Part shown: positions 17,437 through 26,536 of the stretch, in pieces | Layout of the letters: each line of letters opens with the position of its first letter | Position numbering within the stretch: position 1 is the stretch's first letter | Assembly (NCBI RefSeq): GCF_014174355.1 | Contig: NZ_JABEQF010000016.1 | Span: forward strand, 24,246-88,245 | Reading direction: 5' to 3' | DNA: 64,000 nucleotides | From: Gluconacetobacter azotocaptans | GTDB lineage: Bacteria > Pseudomonadota > Alphaproteobacteria > Acetobacterales > Acetobacteraceae | Notes under the pieces: model-generated | The model's input: only the letters and a program-made list of their open reading frames with translations | What the model was told of the DNA's origin: nothing | Database searches by the model: none | Program-made: the position numbers and the translations under genes

Positions 17437-18536
17437 GCCGGATCGAATCTGTCGAACCCTATGCGATCCGTCTGCCGCTTCACCTGTCGGGGGGCGGCCG
17501 CACGGAGGAATGCTTCCTTCTGCGCATCGTCACCGAAGACGGTCTGGAAGGGTGGGGCGAGGCCCATGGCAGCCCCTACCTGTCCCGCGCGGCCATAGAC
17601 GCCCCGACGACCCACGTCACGGCACAGGGCGTGCGAACGCTGCTGCTGGGGCAGGATTCCTCCGACATCGCGGGCCTGCGCCACCGGATGGAGAAGGGCA
17701 CCCAATGGATCGGCCGCGACGGCGCCGTGATGCAGGCCATCGCCGCCGCCGAATTGGCCTTGTGGGACCTCGCGGGGCATCGCGCGATGCTGCCGGTCGC
17801 CCGGCTGTTGCACGACGCACCACGGATGCGCCTGCCCTGCTATGCCAGCGACAAGGTTGCCGCGACACCGGCGCTGACCGAACGGCGCATCGCCGCCGAA
17901 CGCGCGGCCGGCTTTGTCGCCCACAAGATCGGCTGGCCGCCCTTCGGCCAATCGGAAGAGGGCGACGTCGCTTTCCTCGAAGCCGCACGGCGCGCCGCCC
18001 CGGACGCCACCCTGATGGTCGACGCCGCACAGGCGTTCGACGAAGCGACCGCCGTGGCCCGTGCCCGGGCCTTCGAACGCTTCGGCCTGGCCTGGATCGA
18101 AGAGCCGCTCGACCGCGACGATCTTGACGGGCAGGCACGCCTGAAGCAGGCAAGCCCGGTCCCGATCGCCTCGGGCGAAGGGGAATGCGGATTGCCCGGC
18201 CTGATGCGCGTGGCCCCGCTGGTCGACATATTGCAGGCCGATATCACCCGCTGCGGCATTCTGGCGGCGCAGGCAGCAGCGCGGCATGTGCCACAGGTCT
18301 GCAGCCACTCCTTCACCACGCCCCTCAACGTGGCCATGCACGCCCACTGGCTGGCCGCGACGCCCAATAGCTGGTTCGTGGAATGGCCCATCGCGAAGAT
18401 CGCGATCTGGCAGCCCTTCTTCCCGGATGGACCGTGCCCCGTCGACGGCGCCATCAGTCTTGGCGAACAACCGGGATGGGGCGTCCGCCCCGACCTTCCG
18501 GCGTTGACGCCGTTTCTGATCCCGGCCGCCGGGTAA
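17433..18536 (+). CDS. Mandelate racemase/muconate lactonizing enzyme family protein (enolase superfamily)
   Basis: This 367-residue protein has an N-terminal capping domain and a C-terminal barrel. Metal ligands are in LMVDAAQAF (D), AWIEEPLD (E) and ASGEGECG (E). A lysine in AHKIGWPP and a histidine in [10 protein letters not shown] are placed as the general acid/base pair. This K/H arrangement is that of the mandelate racemase and acid-sugar dehydratase subgroup. The reaction begins with proton removal alpha to a carboxylate, giving racemisation or dehydration. Its ATG overlaps the ATPase stop. Cotranscription with an amino-acid-type importer and an amidohydrolase suggests that its substrate arises from the imported compound. 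Confidence 0.85.
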   Translation: MSRIESVEPYAIRLPLHLSGGGRTEECFLLRIVTEDGLEGWGEAHGSPYLSRAAIDAPTTHVTAQGVRTLLLGQDSSDIAGLRHRMEKGTQWIGRDGAVMQAIAAAELALWDLAGHRAMLPVARLLHDAPRMRLPCYASDKVAATPALTERRIAAERAAGFVAHKIGWPPFGQSEEGDVAFLEAARRAAPDATLMVDAAQAFDEATAVARARAFERFGLAWIEEPLDRDDLDGQARLKQASPVPIASGEGECGLPGLMRVAPLVDILQADITRCGILAAQAAARHVPQVCSHSFTTPLNVAMHAHWLAATPNSWFVEWPIAKIAIWQPFFPDGPCPVDGAISLGEQPGWGVRPDLPALTPFLIPAAG

Positions 18537-18555
18537 GCCCCCCGACAGGCGAGGA

Positions 18556-18581
18556 GGGACGCCATTCCCCGATGGCGTCCC
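18556..18581. terminator. Hairpin between convergent genes
   Basis: GGGACGCCAT (18556-18565) and ATGGCGTCCC (18572-18581) form a 10-bp stem with a 6-base loop in the 55-bp gap between the converging enolase-superfamily and SDR genes. There is no long T-run in either direction, but the position fits a shared terminator. Confidence 0.55.
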
Positions 18582-18591
18582 TTCCGCCGCG

Positions 18592-19377
18592 TCAGACGCT
18601 CCTGATCAGCCCGCCGTCCACGCGGACGCTGCTGCCGGTGATATAGGACGCACGCTCGCTCGCCAGAAACGTCACGACGTCGGCGAATTCCTCGGGGCGA
18701 CCATAGCGATGGGCCGGAATCGTGCTCCAGGATTCGGCCGCGATGTCATCGGGCGTCAGGCCCCGGCGGCGGGCCGCCAGCCCATCGAGCTGATCGACCC
18801 GGTCCGTGTGGATCCGGCCCGGAATGACCATGTTGACCGTAACTCCGTCGGCCGCGACCTCATTGCTGAGTGTCTTGGACCATCCGGAAATGGCGGACCG
18901 GATACTGTTCGACAGGGCCAGATTGGGAATCGGCTGGATGATTCCGGATGAGGCCACCGTCAGGACCCGTCCCCATTTCTTCCTCTGCATCGCGGGCAGA
19001 AGCAGATTGGTCAGCAGGAAGATCCGGCCGGCCATCATGTTGAACTGGGCCGTCCACACATCCGGCCCCAGCGACGCGACCGCCCCTGGTGGCGGACCAC
19101 CGCTGTTATTGACCAGAATATCCACGCCGCCCGCCGCGGTCACGGTGTCGGCCGCGGACATGACGGATGCGTCGTCGGACAGGTCGAGCGAGAGAGGCAT
19201 GACACGCGCCTGCTGCTCCATCGGCAATGCGTCTTTCCATTCCCGCACGGCGTCCAGATTTCGCGCCGCCGCATAAACGGCGACGCCTTCCGCCAGAAGA
19301 GACCGCGCAACGGCACGTCCCAGGCCGCGGCTCGCCCCCAGAACCAGCGCCGTTCGTCCATTCAGTCCGAGGTCCAT
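18592..19377 (-). CDS. Short-chain dehydrogenase/reductase with atypical active site (BKR-like)
   Basis: The 261-residue protein has the Rossmann motif TALVLGASRGLGRAVA and the NNSGG variant of the NNAG motif. At the usual catalytic place it reads VASSGIIQPIPNLALSNSIR, with S-N-x-x-R where S-x12-Y-x3-K is expected, so the catalytic tyrosine is missing. This SNxxR pattern is known from a divergent SDR subgroup related to 3-oxoacyl-ACP reductases. The C-terminal SERASYITGSSVRVDGGLIRS is normal. The ATG at 19377 has GGAG six bases upstream, so it is preferred to 19389. It faces the preceding operon and is divergent to the flavin monooxygenase gene. Confidence 0.83.
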   Translation of the reverse strand: MDLGLNGRTALVLGASRGLGRAVARSLLAEGVAVYAAARNLDAVREWKDALPMEQQARVMPLSLDLSDDASVMSAADTVTAAGGVDILVNNSGGPPPGAVASLGPDVWTAQFNMMAGRIFLLTNLLLPAMQRKKWGRVLTVASSGIIQPIPNLALSNSIRSAISGWSKTLSNEVAADGVTVNMVIPGRIHTDRVDQLDGLAARRRGLTPDDIAAESWSTIPAHRYGRPEEFADVVTFLASERASYITGSSVRVDGGLIRSV

Positions 19378-19666
19378 TGGCAACTCCATCCATCGAAAGA
19401 GAGAAAGGTATTATCCGTCCCGCGGACAGGCCCGTCGCAATCGCCTGGGGCAAGGACCATGGCGGAACGTCTTGTCCCGAAGATGAACGCATACAGCAGG
19501 ATGTTTCGACCGCGCCACTCTTTCTCCACCACCCTTGCCTGTCGATAAGTTTTAAAAATAGTCTCCGTCCATTTTTCATAGAGACCCTGCCGGACCCGCC
19601 TTGCATGTCGAACCCGGAATGATAGCCTTTCGACATCTGCATCGGATCCAGGAGCGTCCCTTTGTC

Positions 19667-21112
19667 ATGCATCAAGATCCGATCAAGGCCAGTGACCATC
19701 GCCTGCAGGCCCTGCGTCATCGGGCCCGCGACGAACTGGTCCGGATCGCCCATCCCCAGCGCCCGTGGACCATTCCCCATCCAGGCCCTGACGGAACGCC
19801 CGTTCTTGACGTCCTGATCGTCGGGGCCGGACAGAGCGGCATCGCCGCAGGCTTTGGCCTGCAACGCGCGCAGGTGACGAATTTCCTGATCGTCGATCAG
19901 GCCGAACGCGGCATGGAGGGGCCATGGCTGACCTACGCGCGCATGCGCACGCTCAGAAGCCCGAAGGAGTTCACCGGCCCCGACCTCGACATCCCGGCTC
20001 TGACGTACCAGACATGGCACGAGGAAAAATTCGGAAAGCAGGACTGGGACGATCTGAACCTGATTCCACGCGAAGACTGGGCGGAGTATCTGCTCTGGCT
20101 GCGTGATACGCTCGAACTTCCGGTCCATAACGGCATGAGCCTGGCCGGTGTCGCACCGTGGAGCGATTATCTCGCCGTCACCTTGCGCGATGCCGCCGGC
20201 GTCGAACAGGTCCGATACGCACGCAAGCTGGTTCTGGCCACGGGCCAGGACAGTCTGGGGCGCTGGACGATGCCCTCGTTCATCGCGGAACTGCCATCCG
20301 CGTTGCGCGCCCACACGGCCGATCCGATCGATTTTTCCGCCCTTCGCAATAAGCGCGTCGCCGTGCTGGGCGCCGGAGCATCGGCTTTCGATAACGCCGC
20401 CATGGCCCTTGAGGCCGGCGCGAAAGAGGTCCACCTCTTCTGCCGGCGTCCGGACCTTCAGCTTGTCCAGCCCTATCTTTGGCTGACATTTACGGGATTT
20501 CTCTGTCACTTTTCGGAACTGGACGATGCGTGGAAGTGGCGGATCATGCAACATGTCCTGAGCCTGCGCGAAGGCTTTCCGCAGGCGACCTGGGACCGGT
20601 GCGCACGTCATCCGAATTTTTTCCTGCATACGCAAAGCCCGTGGACGGACGCACGCGTCCACGCCGGTGGCGTCGAACTGACGATCCCGACCGGCACCTT
20701 TCAGGCCGATTTCGCGATTTGCGGCACCGGGATCGAGATCGACCCGGGCACCCGTCCCGAACTGTCCCACGTCGCCTACAATATCGCCAGTTGGGGTGAC
20801 CGCTACGCGCCGCCGCCGGACGAATGCAATCCACGGCTGTCGCGTTTCCCATACCTGGGGGCGGATTACACCTTGCAGGAAAAGACACCCGGCCTGACGC
20901 CCTGGCTGAAACACATCCATCTCTTCTCCATCGCGTCGACCATGAGCTTCGGGCCGTCCGGATCCTCGATCAACGCCATGAAATTCGCCGTCCCGAAACT
21001 GGTCAGCGGCATCACCAGCCATCTGTTCCGGGACGATATCGAGGCCTATTGGGGCGACCTGCTGCGGTACGACGTCCGCCAGGCGGAGATTCGATGGCCG
21101 TCGCGGGCGTGA
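19667..21112 (+). CDS. FAD/NAD(P)-binding monooxygenase (flavin-containing monooxygenase type)
   Basis: This 481-residue protein has two dinucleotide-binding folds. The FAD motif is DVLIVGAGQSGIAAGFGL and the NAD(P)H motif is RVAVLGAGASAFDNAAMAL, followed by VHLFCRRPDLQL. TGIEIDPGTRPELS sits in the last third. The order fits flavin-containing and Baeyer-Villiger-like monooxygenases, which add one oxygen to a soft nucleophile or ketone. Starts at TTG 19601, ATG 19619 and ATG 19667 are all open; 19667 gives an N-terminus like that of relatives, but AGGAG is 13 bases away. It lies 47 bp before the peptide-type ABC operon and probably belongs to it. Confidence 0.8.
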   Translation: MHQDPIKASDHRLQALRHRARDELVRIAHPQRPWTIPHPGPDGTPVLDVLIVGAGQSGIAAGFGLQRAQVTNFLIVDQAERGMEGPWLTYARMRTLRSPKEFTGPDLDIPALTYQTWHEEKFGKQDWDDLNLIPREDWAEYLLWLRDTLELPVHNGMSLAGVAPWSDYLAVTLRDAAGVEQVRYARKLVLATGQDSLGRWTMPSFIAELPSALRAHTADPIDFSALRNKRVAVLGAGASAFDNAAMALEAGAKEVHLFCRRPDLQLVQPYLWLTFTGFLCHFSELDDAWKWRIMQHVLSLREGFPQATWDRCARHPNFFLHTQSPWTDARVHAGGVELTIPTGTFQADFAICGTGIEIDPGTRPELSHVAYNIASWGDRYAPPPDECNPRLSRFPYLGADYTLQEKTPGLTPWLKHIHLFSIASTMSFGPSGSSINAMKFAVPKLVSGITSHLFRDDIEAYWGDLLRYDVRQAEIRWPSRA

Positions 21113-21159
21113 CCTCGGGCACGCCATGCGGTGGCATCGGTCATGAAGGAGCACGCGGC

Positions 21160-22773
21160 ATGGGCATTACCCGCAGGCAGGGTCTTCTCGGCGCACTCTC
21201 CTTCGCCACGCCGGCCGTTCTGCCTGTCATGGCCAATGCGCGGCAGAACGGAACGACCCTCCGGCATATCACCGGAAATACCGTCAACACGCTGGACCCG
21301 ACCATGCTGGGCGCCACGCACGAATCATTCGGCGTCAGCATGAATGTCTACGATCGGCTGGTGACGTTCGGCAGAAAACAATCCGGGTCCATCTGGACAT
21401 TCGATCCGGACGTCATCACGGGCGAACTGGCCGAACGGTACGAGATCAGCGACGACGGATGCACGATCACATTGCATCTGCGTCCCGATGCCACATGGCA
21501 TGACGGAACGCCGGTTACGGTCGACGACGTCAAATGGTCTCTCGACCGTGGCGTTTCGGCCAGATCGCTGACCGCCCCCCAATTTTCCAGCGGTTCCCTG
21601 ACATCGACCGAACAGTTCCGGGTTGCCGGAGCGCGGACGATCGAAATCCTGCTGCCCCGGCCGGACCGTCTGGCGCTGGCCAATCTTGCCATGCCGTACG
21701 CGATCATGATCAACAGCCGGCTGGCCCGCCGACATGCCACGCCCGACGATCCCTGGGCCCAGCAATGGATGCAGCAGAATACGGCCGCCGGAGGAGCCTA
21801 CCGGGTCGAACGCTTTACCCCCGGCGTCAATATCATCCTGACCCGAAATGATGCATGGGGCGCCCGTTCGTCCGGCACATCGCCCTTTTTCGAACGGGTC
21901 ATCAGCCAGACGGTCCCCGAAGCCACGACGCGCGCCAGCCTGATCGAGCGTGGCGACGCGGACATCGTCATCGATCTGGAAGCCTACGACGTCATCGCCA
22001 TGACGGCCCGCAGGCGTGTCAGGATCAATTCGGTTTTCCAAAGCAACTGCTTCACGCACCTCGCCTTCGACACGCAGAGCCCGCCATTCGACAATGTGAA
22101 AGTCCGGCGGGCCGTCGCATCGGCGCTGCCCTACCAGGACATGTTTACCGCCAGCCTGTTCGGGCGGGGCCATCCTCTGTTCGATGCGGACTGGCGGGAA
22201 GTGCCGCCGGATATTTCCTTCCCCCAGGCCCTGCCACTGGCGACCGACCTGAAGCTGGCACGACGCCTGCTGGCCGAGGCCGGATTTCCCGACGGGTTCG
22301 CCACGACCTTCTCCTACGCCACCAGCCAGGCCACGACGGCCGAACCCATGGCTGCGCTGATACAGGAAGCCCTCAAGCGGATCGGCATCCAGGTCGATAT
22401 CCGCAAATTGCCGGATGCCGAGTTCAATACGCTCGAGGCCGAAAAGAGACTGCCGTTCTACACGGACACCGCCGCCGGCTGGATCCAGCGCACGTATTAT
22501 TTCTTTTATCTCTATTTCACCCGCAATCAGCGCTGGAACTTCTCCAGCTGGCGCTCTCCCGAAATGGTCGAGCTGACCGGCACCGCACGCTTCGAAACCG
22601 ACAGGGCCCGATACGAGGACGCATGCCGGAAGATGATCGCGCTTCTGGCCGATCAGGTCCCGCTGATCATGCTCTGGCAGCCGAACATGGATGCGGTGAC
22701 CTCGCCGGACATCGACGGCTTTACCTACCAGTTCCATCGCCAGATCGATTTTCGAAATCTGCGCCGCGTCTGA
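21160..22773 (+). CDS. ABC transporter substrate-binding protein, oligopeptide/dipeptide type
   Basis: The protein has 537 residues with an SBP_bac_5 fold. The signal is Tat-like (ITRRQGLLGALSFATPAVLP). Family blocks are VNTLDPTMLGATHESF, YDRLVTF, YEISDDGCTITLHLRPDATWHDGTP (in parts), VTVDDVKWSLDR and FDNVKVRRAVASALPY. It binds a peptide, opine, nickel chelate or similar solute in the periplasm. AAGGAG lies about 8 bases before the ATG at 21160; the frame is open much further upstream, but that part overlaps the monooxygenase gene. Two permeases and a double ATPase follow. Confidence 0.88.
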   Translation: MGITRRQGLLGALSFATPAVLPVMANARQNGTTLRHITGNTVNTLDPTMLGATHESFGVSMNVYDRLVTFGRKQSGSIWTFDPDVITGELAERYEISDDGCTITLHLRPDATWHDGTPVTVDDVKWSLDRGVSARSLTAPQFSSGSLTSTEQFRVAGARTIEILLPRPDRLALANLAMPYAIMINSRLARRHATPDDPWAQQWMQQNTAAGGAYRVERFTPGVNIILTRNDAWGARSSGTSPFFERVISQTVPEATTRASLIERGDADIVIDLEAYDVIAMTARRRVRINSVFQSNCFTHLAFDTQSPPFDNVKVRRAVASALPYQDMFTASLFGRGHPLFDADWREVPPDISFPQALPLATDLKLARRLLAEAGFPDGFATTFSYATSQATTAEPMAALIQEALKRIGIQVDIRKLPDAEFNTLEAEKRLPFYTDTAAGWIQRTYYFFYLYFTRNQRWNFSSWRSPEMVELTGTARFETDRARYEDACRKMIALLADQVPLIMLWQPNMDAVTSPDIDGFTYQFHRQIDFRNLRRV

Positions 22774-22785
22774 CGGGAAGGAACG

Positions 22786-23817
22786 ATGTCCATGATGCAG
22801 ACATTCCGGCGACGGATCGGCGCACGCGCCCTGGCGTCACTGCCCGCATTGCTGGGGGTGATCGTCTTTACGTTTATCCTGATGCGGGTTCTCCCCGGCG
22901 ATCCGGCGGTGTATTTCGCCTCGGGCCCCAATGCCGGCCAGGCCGAAATCGACGGTCTGCGCCACAAGATGGGTCTGGACCGGCCGATGCCCATTCAGCT
23001 GGCGCACTATGTCGCGGGGATCGTGACCGGCGATCTTGGCAATTCCCTGACCACCGGTCAGCCGGTGATGCACGATATTCGGGCCCGGCTTCCGGCGTCG
23101 CTCGAACTGACCCTGACGGCATTGGGCCTGAGCCTGCTGCTCTCGCTGCCGCTGGGCATTGTCTCGGCATGGTACGCAAACAGCCGGTGGGATCAATGCA
23201 TCCGCACGCTATGCACAATATGCTTCTGCATTCCGCCTTTCGTATCGGCTATTTTCCTGATCTATGTCTTCTATTACATCTTCGGCCTCGTGCCGGACCC
23301 TACCGGCCGCATCAACATATTCACGCCGCTGCCGCATGACATCACCGGCTTTCTGCTCGTCGATTTTCTGTTGACGGGCGACCCCGCCGGGTGGCGGGAG
23401 GCCGCGGGGCAGCTTCTGCTCCCGGCCGTCACGATGGCGTTGTTCGTGCTGTCTCCCTTGACGCGCATGACGCGCGCCTCGCTGCTGACGGTCATGAATT
23501 CCGACTTCATCCGCACGGCACGCGCCATGGGTCTTCCGACATGGCGCATCGTCACCGTCTATGCGTTGCGCAATGCCCTGTCGCCGATCCTGACGACGGT
23601 CGGCATCGTCTTTTCGACCATGCTCGGTGCGAACGTTCTGGTCGAGAAGGTTTTCTCATGGCCCGGCGTCGCGTCCTATGCCCTCGACGCGCTCGTTGCG
23701 TCGGATTACGCGCCCGTGCAGGGCTTTATCCTGCTGATGGCGATCCTGTTCATCATGGTCAATCTGCTGGTCGATATACTGCAAGGCCTCGTCGATCCAC
23801 GCGTATCGATGGAGTGA
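22786..23817 (+). CDS. ABC transporter permease (DppB/OppB type)
   Basis: This protein of 343 residues has six predicted membrane helices. The start ALLGVIVFTFILMRVLPGDPA is the conserved DppB beginning, followed by GLDRPMPIQLAHYVAGIVTGDLG and the MTRASLLTVMNSDFIRTARA stretch leading to the cytoplasmic EAA-like loop GLPTWRIVTVYALRNALSP. It forms the transmembrane channel with the next permease. The gap to the binding-protein gene is 12 bp, so they are in one operon. Confidence 0.92.
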   Translation: MSMMQTFRRRIGARALASLPALLGVIVFTFILMRVLPGDPAVYFASGPNAGQAEIDGLRHKMGLDRPMPIQLAHYVAGIVTGDLGNSLTTGQPVMHDIRARLPASLELTLTALGLSLLLSLPLGIVSAWYANSRWDQCIRTLCTICFCIPPFVSAIFLIYVFYYIFGLVPDPTGRINIFTPLPHDITGFLLVDFLLTGDPAGWREAAGQLLLPAVTMALFVLSPLTRMTRASLLTVMNSDFIRTARAMGLPTWRIVTVYALRNALSPILTTVGIVFSTMLGANVLVEKVFSWPGVASYALDALVASDYAPVQGFILLMAILFIMVNLLVDILQGLVDPRVSME

Positions 23818-23825
23818 AAACGACA

Positions 23826-24683
23826 ATGCCCTCCCTGACGGCAAGACGGGTGTCTCCCGCCGCTCGATTTTTCAGCCATAGCCCGACGACCGGCATCGCC
23901 GCGGGCGGCACCCTTATGCTGGCGTTTCTCGCGCTTACCGCCCCATGGATCTCGCCGTACGATCCGCTGGCCTCGGACGTGCCGCATGCCCTGCAGGCGC
24001 CCGGACCGCACCACTGGTTCGGAACGGACGAACTGGGGCGCGACGTTCTCAGCCGTGTTCTGGCGGCCGGTCGTCTCGACCTGACCATCGCGGTGTCCGC
24101 CGTCAGCCTGTCGCTGGCCGCCGGCGTGACCGTGGGTTGCTTCTGCGGTTATCTCGGCGGCCGGCTGGACCGTCTGGTGGGGCGGGTGGTGGATGTGCTG
24201 ACGGCGTTTCCCCTGTTTGTCCTGGCGATGGCGCTGGTCGCGGCACTGGGAAATTCGGTTGAAAACCTGATTTACGCGACCGCGATCATCAATTTTCCCT
24301 TCTATATTCGCGTAGCAAGGGCCGAGGTCGCCGCCCGCCGCCACCTGGGCTGGGTGGAGGCCGCGCATCTGTCCGGCAACGGCACATCGCGCATCGTCAT
24401 CGCCTTCCTGCTGCCGAACATCCTGCCGACCGTCGCCATCCAGGCATCGCTCAATCTGGGATGGGCGATCCTGAACGCGGCGGGCCTGTCCTTTCTTGGC
24501 CTGGGCATCACGGTTCCGACCCCCGAATGGGGGGTAATGGTTGCGAACGGGGCGCATTTCATGTCGTCGGGCCGGTGGTGGCTGGTGCTTTTCCCGGGCT
24601 CGGTCCTGATGCTGACGATCCTGTGTTTCAATCTTCTGGGCGACGGACTGCGCGACCTTCTGGATCCAAGGACACGGACATGA
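23826..24683 (+). CDS. ABC transporter permease (DppC/OppC type)
   Basis: The 285-residue protein shows APWISPYDPLASD, the HHWFGTDELGRDVLSRVLAAG motif that marks DppC/OppC, RVARAEVAARRHLGWVEAA (contact loop) and AGLSFLGLGITVPTPEWG. It has about five to six helices. The ATG at 23826 is 8 bp after the DppB-like gene. Its stop TGA overlaps the ATG of the ATPase gene (24680), so translation is coupled. Confidence 0.92.
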   Translation: MPSLTARRVSPAARFFSHSPTTGIAAGGTLMLAFLALTAPWISPYDPLASDVPHALQAPGPHHWFGTDELGRDVLSRVLAAGRLDLTIAVSAVSLSLAAGVTVGCFCGYLGGRLDRLVGRVVDVLTAFPLFVLAMALVAALGNSVENLIYATAIINFPFYIRVARAEVAARRHLGWVEAAHLSGNGTSRIVIAFLLPNILPTVAIQASLNLGWAILNAAGLSFLGLGITVPTPEWGVMVANGAHFMSSGRWWLVLFPGSVLMLTILCFNLLGDGLRDLLDPRTRT

Positions 24684-26320
24684 TGCAGGGCATACTGGAC
24701 ATCGATGCCCTCAGCGTCAGGTTCGCGGGCCGGAACAGCCATTTCGATGCACTGCGCGGCGTATCCCTGTCCCTGGAACAGGGCAGGATTCTTGGCGTCG
24801 TCGGCGAAAGCGGGTCGGGAAAATCCGTTACCGGTCTTTCGGTCATGGGCTTGCTGCCGCAGCAGGCATCCATAACTGGCGGACGTATCCGGTTCAAGGA
24901 TCAGGATATTACCGCCCGAACGCCGCGCCACCTGCGCGGCGCATCCATCGCCATGGTCTTCCAGAACCCACGCGCGGCACTGAACCCGACCCGGCGAATC
25001 TGCGATCAGCTGTCGGATGTCATTCGGGCCCATGAGTCCCTCGACAGCGGCGCGATCAGGCAACGTGTCATACATCTTCTGGAATCGGTCAATTTTCCGG
25101 ATATTTCCCGTCGAATGGGTGTCTATCCGCACGAACTGTCCGGGGGACTCTGCCAGCGCGTCATGATCGCCATGGCTATAGCATGCTCGCCATCCGTCAT
25201 TATCGCCGATGAACCGACGACGGGCCTCGACGTCCTGACCCAGAAAGCGGTGATGGACCTGCTGTTCCGCCTGTCGCGGGAACGGGCCATGTCGATGATG
25301 CTGATCACGCACGATCTCGGTCTGGCGGCACAATACTGCGATTCCATCGCCGTCATGCAGAAAGGCACGGTTGTCGAATCCGGCTCGCCAGCCAGGATCT
25401 TTTCGAACCCCCAACACGCCTATACGCAGCGGCTGGTCGATGCCTGCATGACCATGCACCCGGCCCAACCCCACCCGGCCGGGAAGACGACCTCCCGGAA
25501 GCGGCGCCCCCTCCTGGAAGTCTCAAACCTTCGCAAGCGCTACGCCAATGGCCATCTCGCGGTCGACGGTGTTTCGTTCGCCATCGCACCGGGCGAGAGC
25601 CTCGGCCTGATCGGGGAATCCGGGTCGGGCAAAAGCACCCTGTCCCGCCTTGTCGGCCGACTGCTGGATCCGGACGACGGCGCCATCAGGTTCGAGGGCC
25701 GGTCGATCGGCACGATCGGGGCGCGCGACTTCTTTCGGGCGGAACAGAGACCCCATATACAACTCGTGTTTCAGGATGCGGCCGGAAGCCTCAATCCCCG
25801 TTTCACCGCATTTGACTCGATCGCCGACCCGGTGCGCCGGCTGGGCCCCGCCAGAAACCCCGGCGCGCTGCGGCATCACGTCGAGAAATGCGCGGCAGAT
25901 GTCGGCCTGGCTCCCGCTCTGCTCGACCGTTACCCCCATCAGCTTTCGGGTGGACAATGCGCGCGCGTAGGTATCGCACGGGCCATCTCCGTGGATCCGA
26001 AACTGCTGATTCTGGACGAACCGACGGCCGCGCTCGACGTCCTGGCCCAATCCGAAATTCTTGCATTGCTGGAACGGCTGCGACGCGAGAAGGGCATGTC
26101 CTATCTTTTCGTCAGTCACGACCTGCACATCGTCAGGATGATCTGCGACAGGATGGTCATCCTGCAGAACGGCAAGATCGTCGAAACCGGAAACTGCGAG
26201 GAGGTTTTCCAGAACCCACGGGCACCCTATACGGCGCAGCTTCTGGCTGCGATCCCACATTTCCGACCCGCATCACAGGAGGCCGCAGCAGCCACCGGAA
26301 CCGAGTTCGCCGGATCGTAA
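24680..26320 (+). CDS. ABC transporter ATP-binding protein, fused two-ATPase (DppD-DppF type)
   Basis: The 546-residue protein contains two complete ATPase domains, one for each subunit that is usually separate. Domain 1 has GESGSGKSV, LSGGLCQRVMIAMA, IIADEPTTGLDVL and ITHDLGLAA. Domain 2 has GESGSGKST, LSGGQCARVGIARA, ILDEPTAALDVL and VSHDLHIV. A linker with Pro and basic residues joins them near residues 258-275. Both lack the classic Q in the LSGGQ-R position (GLCQ and GQCA), which is common variation in this family. A start at ATG 24680 or 24683 is possible. It energises uptake through the preceding permeases. Confidence 0.9.
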   Translation: MMQGILDIDALSVRFAGRNSHFDALRGVSLSLEQGRILGVVGESGSGKSVTGLSVMGLLPQQASITGGRIRFKDQDITARTPRHLRGASIAMVFQNPRAALNPTRRICDQLSDVIRAHESLDSGAIRQRVIHLLESVNFPDISRRMGVYPHELSGGLCQRVMIAMAIACSPSVIIADEPTTGLDVLTQKAVMDLLFRLSRERAMSMMLITHDLGLAAQYCDSIAVMQKGTVVESGSPARIFSNPQHAYTQRLVDACMTMHPAQPHPAGKTTSRKRRPLLEVSNLRKRYANGHLAVDGVSFAIAPGESLGLIGESGSGKSTLSRLVGRLLDPDDGAIRFEGRSIGTIGARDFFRAEQRPHIQLVFQDAAGSLNPRFTAFDSIADPVRRLGPARNPGALRHHVEKCAADVGLAPALLDRYPHQLSGGQCARVGIARAISVDPKLLILDEPTAALDVLAQSEILALLERLRREKGMSYLFVSHDLHIVRMICDRMVILQNGKIVETGNCEEVFQNPRAPYTAQLLAAIPHFRPASQEAAAATGTEFAGS

Positions 26321-26433
26321 AGCACCCGAGACGACGACAGAGGCAAGCGCCATCGGCCAGGCATCGGCGGCGCCTCGGACGGACACCCGTTCATATAACC
26401 AATCCAAATAGGATCGAGGTTTTCTTTATAAGG

Positions 26434-26479
26434 GGTAATATTGAATCCAATCAGGCGATTGGATACCATCAGTATTACC
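26434..26479. promoter_or_regulatory. Large two-tier palindrome upstream of carbamoylase gene
   Basis: Outer arms GGTAATA (26434-26440) and TATTACC (26473-26479) enclose inner arms ATCCAATC (26445-26452) and GATTGGAT (26457-26464). All are perfect complements, about 60 bp before the carbamoylase ATG in a locally AT-rich gap of 216 bp. This looks like an operator for a dimeric regulator, or a cruciform. It may control the carbamoylase-racemase genes separately from the transporter. Confidence 0.6.
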
Positions 26480-26536
26480 ATATACCTGTGGCCGGATCAT
26501 GAATCCTTCCATTCCCAACATCGATGCGAGAGAAAT

